In this document: positions 61,406 through 64,000 of the stretch, in pieces | Numbering within the stretch: the stretch's first letter is position 1 | Layout: the number at the start of each line of letters is the position of its first letter | Source of the DNA: Tenuifilum sp. 4138str | GTDB lineage: Bacteria; Bacteroidota; Bacteroidia; Bacteroidales; Tenuifilaceae | Assembly (NCBI RefSeq): GCF_041102575.1 | Contig: NZ_JBGCUE010000003.1 | Location: 274,884-338,883 of the forward strand | Reading direction: 5' to 3' | DNA: 64,000 nt | Position numbers and translations under genes: made by a program | Notes under the pieces: generated by a model | The model's input: only the letters and a program-made list of their open reading frames with translations | Told to the model about the DNA's origin: nothing | The model's database searches: none

Positions 61406-62410
61406 TTAGGAGATTAGATCTTTTAGCTTTTCAACTTGCTCTGTAGTCCCCAGAACAAACAGTAAGGAGTCGTGGGTAAGTATGTGGTTAGGTTCTGGGT
61501 TTAAAATGTATTCGCCAAAGGGATTCCTAACGCCAATTACATTAACGCCAGTTTTTTCCCTTATTTGTAATTCATCCAACGATTTTGCCCCAACCTTGAG
61601 AATTTTCCTACATGATATTTCAAAAAGGCTAATGTTCCCGGTTCGTTTTAGCATGATATTCTCAACAAACTCAAGAATATCCGGTTGAATAACCAGCTTT
61701 GCCATTTTTTGTCCTCCAACCTTGTCGGGCAGTATCACATTGTCGGCGCCAGCAAGCTTTAATTTTTTATCGTTTGTAACGGCTGATGCTCTGCTAATGA
61801 TTTTAAGTTTTGGATTCATTTCCCTGGCGGTTATTACTACAAAAAGGTTGTCGGCATCGTTCGCCAGAGCCGTAATAAGCGCTTTGGCTTTATCCACCCC
61901 TGCTTTCTGCAAGGTGATATCAAGGGTGGCATCGCCATCAACATATGCTATTTTAGGGTTTTGCTGTATATACTCAATCACTTTGGGCCTGTTCTCAATA
62001 ACAACAACAGGGATGTTATGCGCAAGCAGTTCTTCAACTGCCTGTGAACCATTACGTCCGTATCCCACCACTATAACATGGTTTTGCATTTTGGCAATCT
62101 TCTTTTCCATGATCTTCTTATTTGAGTATCGGGAAAGTATTTGTTCCGAAAAGTATTTGGCTAAGAAGGTAGCTGCATAGGCAAAGAATCCAATGCTTAT
62201 TATGATTAGCGTTATGGTAAACCACATTCCCTCAGTTGAAAGCGGGCGAACCTCCTTAAATCCTACTGTACCGATTGTAATAACGGTCATGTAGATTGCT
62301 TCAGTAAATGTGAAGTCTTCCAGCTGAATATAGCCTACTGTTCCTATAGTTATTATACTTAGGAGAATGGCAATTGCAAGCGCTAGTGTTCTACCTCCTT
62401 TTTGCTCCAT
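61406..62410 (-). CDS. Potassium channel with RCK (TrkA) domains
   Basis: The 334-residue protein has two membrane spans (about 8-28 and 62-84) around a pore loop with filter TIGTVGF, close to the TVGYG type with a Phe in place of Tyr. Residues about 110-230 form a TrkA-N/RCK domain (HVIVVGYGRNGSQAVEELL), and about 255-334 a TrkA-C domain. It is a simple ligand-gated potassium channel of the MthK kind. A nearby upstream gene of unknown role (DUF2851) is 26 bases away on the same strand. Confidence 0.92.
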   Translation of the reverse strand: MEQKGGRTLALAIAILLSIITIGTVGYIQLEDFTFTEAIYMTVITIGTVGFKEVRPLSTEGMWFTITLIIISIGFFAYAATFLAKYFSEQILSRYSNKKIMEKKIAKMQNHVIVVGYGRNGSQAVEELLAHNIPVVVIENRPKVIEYIQQNPKIAYVDGDATLDITLQKAGVDKAKALITALANDADNLFVVITAREMNPKLKIISRASAVTNDKKLKLAGADNVILPDKVGGQKMAKLVIQPDILEFVENIMLKRTGNISLFEISCRKILKVGAKSLDELQIREKTGVNVIGVRNPFGEYILNPEPNHILTHDSLLFVLGTTEQVEKLKDLIS

Positions 62411-62436
62411 TCAGCAATTTTTACAACGCATTAAAA

Positions 62437-63708
62437 TTATAATTGTTTTCGTAAAATACTAACACCAATAGGGCAGTAAATACATTTTCGGGTTTCGCAG
62501 TAAAAGGTTTTTAGGTGAACCAATGCCTGAGTGTCAAAAGCCGATAAAGCTTTGATGCCCAAGGCACCAAAGTTTCTGACAATTGTATTATTCTCGGGTG
62601 GCATTTGTTGGAGTATAGCTAGTGCGTTGGCCTCAAGGTCAGCTTTTGCCCTGCTCCGACCATAGCTATACATGAAAGGGATAATTGTGTTTATGGTTAT
62701 TAACCTTATGGTTTCCTCGCCCAAACGTTTTTTCTTGGAAATTGATTCCTCACCAAAAATGTAGTGGTTAGTCCAGTAATCCGATGCTTCAACAGCAAAG
62801 AATTTAATTACATCATCAATATTTTTCACCTCCATAAGCTGAGAGAAGAGACCCGACGATTTGTGTGCAAGCATTGCCAAAAGGGCAATTCTAATAGTTG
62901 GGAACGATGCCGGCCTGAGCCTCATAAACTTCCAGAGGCTTGGCTCTATGGGTGTAAGTGAGAATTTGTTTTTCAGATAGGTGTACTCCTGTTTCAAAGA
63001 AATAGCATAGCTATCGGTTTTTGCTTTATCGAGCAAGCCCGATTGACCAAATAGTAGGGCCTCAAGTTGAAATACACTGTTTTTATGTTTAGCCAATACT
63101 TTTTGCGGTAAGCTTTGGGCCAGAAGCTGAAAGGGAAGTGCGTTACTTTTTAGCCCAAATGAACGGCATAAATCACGATAGAAAGCCTCCTCCCAACTCC
63201 CATTGCATTGGCTAACCAGCTCAGCCACACGTTTACTCTTGTCTTCTAGTCTTTCAACCTGCATTCGATCAATGGTTGAATTAATTAGCAATGAATCAAC
63301 AATCCCAATTTTACTGGCGCATGGGATCCATTCGGTCGATTTGATAAGGTTTTCATGGCTTTGCACCAATTCGTTGGGGTAAGGAATGACAAGTGTCTGA
63401 ACTTCTGTTCCGTTCGATGTTACTGCGGTTCTATCATGCTCAACAACTACGTGTAAAATTACATTGTTGTAAGCGTTGTCGGTTTGATGGTTATGGGTAA
63501 ACCAGTCGGACGATTTGATGTGCATTTCAACATTACCTACCCAAAGAGTATCCCCAATTCGAACTTTTGCATTGGAAAAATCGGGGCCTGAGTCGGTATT
63601 GTACAATCCGGGATCGATAACTTCAACTGTCTCGCCTTTTGTAGTGTTGAGCCCATTTAGGGTATAGTGCTGGTAGCGCCACTGGAAGTGTAAAAGCGAT
63701 TCGTCCAT
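62437..63708 (-). CDS. DUF2851 family protein
   Basis: The 423-residue protein matches the Bacteroidota DUF2851 family. It opens DESLLHFQWRYQHY and has the conserved PDFSNAKVRIGDTLWVGNVE and HIKSSDWFTHNHQTDNAYNN. The last part ends with a Cys cluster (YCETRKCIYCPIG) that may bind metal or an Fe-S centre. The role is not known. It is probably the first gene of a transcript with the potassium channel and RmlD-like genes. Confidence 0.9.
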   Translation of the reverse strand: MDESLLHFQWRYQHYTLNGLNTTKGETVEVIDPGLYNTDSGPDFSNAKVRIGDTLWVGNVEMHIKSSDWFTHNHQTDNAYNNVILHVVVEHDRTAVTSNGTEVQTLVIPYPNELVQSHENLIKSTEWIPCASKIGIVDSLLINSTIDRMQVERLEDKSKRVAELVSQCNGSWEEAFYRDLCRSFGLKSNALPFQLLAQSLPQKVLAKHKNSVFQLEALLFGQSGLLDKAKTDSYAISLKQEYTYLKNKFSLTPIEPSLWKFMRLRPASFPTIRIALLAMLAHKSSGLFSQLMEVKNIDDVIKFFAVEASDYWTNHYIFGEESISKKKRLGEETIRLITINTIIPFMYSYGRSRAKADLEANALAILQQMPPENNTIVRNFGALGIKALSAFDTQALVHLKTFYCETRKCIYCPIGVSILRKQL

Positions 63709-63812
63709 TTAAAAGGGTGAATTGTATTTGGATGTACAAGTTAAAAAAATCCAAAAAACTGGGCAATACTATTATGGTGATTGTAAAATTGTAGTAATTT
63801 TGCAAGCGCAAA

Positions 63813-63886
63813 CGGGGTGTGGCGCAGTTGGCTAGCGCGCTACGTTCGGGACGTAGAGGCCGGGAGTTCGAGTCTCCCCACCCCGA
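63813..63886 (+). tRNA. tRNA-Pro (CGG anticodon)
   Basis: The cloverleaf is complete: acceptor CGGGGTG/CACCCCG, anticodon stem CTACG/CGTAG around TTCGGGA with CGG at 63847-63849, T arm GGGAG/CTCCC. Discriminator A at 63886; CCA not encoded. A TAATTTTG box lies 11 bases upstream (63795-63802). Confidence 0.96.
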
Positions 63887-63890
63887 CTTT

Positions 63891-63920
63891 AGAGTTGATT
63901 TAATGTCAGCTCTTTTTTTA
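63891..63920 (+). terminator. Terminator after tRNA-Pro
   Basis: Stem AGAGTTGA/TCAGCTCT (one G-T pair) and a T-run follow the tRNA. Confidence 0.65.
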
Positions 63921-64000
63921 TTATCATAGGAATTGGTTAAAACCCTGCAATTTCATTGCAGGTACTTTAGTTTCTATAAATTTCATAGATTTACAGAATG
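63921..64000. other. Right edge, no gene seen
   Basis: The 80 bases hold one palindrome, CCTGCAAT-TTC-ATTGCAGG at 63944-63962, without a T-run. No coding sequence is visible before the window ends. Confidence 0.5.

Noticed and set aside
63944..63962. Palindrome downstream of tRNA-Pro as an integration site
   Set aside because: It does not repeat the tRNA 3' end, and no integrase or second copy is seen in the window.

Overview
The window reads as a chromosomal segment of a Bacteroidota bacterium, most likely order Bacteroidales or a close relative. The signs are a SusC/SusD glycan-uptake locus, a type IX secretion sorting domain, several small lipoproteins, Bacteroidota-only families (DUF4294, DUF2851, DUF3109, GlmU-like proteins), type B L31, and promoters of the TTTG-N19/20-TAnnTTTG kind. 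Most genes are housekeeping. Several gaps hold repeats and remnants of mobile DNA.

Layout. 1-452: N-terminal part of an M16 zinc peptidase that runs off the left edge. 453-2635: an AT-rich island with two small unrecognised genes, set between 51-bp direct repeats, GC-rich palindromic repeats and an IS3-type transposase remnant. 2636-7730: a three-gene AmmeMemoRadiSam operon, in transcription order a Memo-AMMECR1 fusion, a membrane protein with a spermidine-synthase-like domain, and a radical SAM enzyme. All three carry export or membrane signals. 7935-8038: tRNA-His with promoter and terminator. 8160-9461: flippase. 9549-10278: copy 1 of a structured repeat with terminal inverted repeats. 10681-24780: mostly housekeeping genes (AlkD-like, Bax inhibitor-1 family, L31, nucleotidyltransferase, Lon, CoaD, thioredoxin-fold protein, NUDIX, PyrE, MORN protein, tRNA-Phe, M20 dipeptidase, DUF3109, GpmI).

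25058-38604 is a polysaccharide utilisation locus. It comprises a membrane sensor with a LuxR-type DNA-binding end, a secreted GH16, a GH3 beta-glucosidase, a surface lipoprotein with PKD-like repeats, SusD and SusC. The enzymes point to a beta-1,3/1,4-glucan such as laminarin: GH16 cuts outside, SusC/D imports oligomers and GH3 trims to glucose. A LacI-type palindrome lies ahead of susC.

38924-64000 holds DUF4294, a lipoprotein with a one-base lesion at its start, ElbB, a thpR gene split by a 383-bp insertion with 8-bp target duplication, a polyprenyl glycosylphosphotransferase, Pcm, an MBL hydrolase, GcvP, arginine deiminase, SucC, a TrmH-family methyltransferase, a TPR/OmpA-like lipoprotein, a deoxynucleoside kinase and a prolyl oligopeptidase. 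Copy 2 of the structured repeat follows, then PNPase, S15, an RmlD-like reductase, a potassium channel, DUF2851 and tRNA-Pro.

The best candidate for an under-described system is the envelope-directed AmmeMemoRadiSam operon. Next come the structured repeat family and the small insertion element in thpR.
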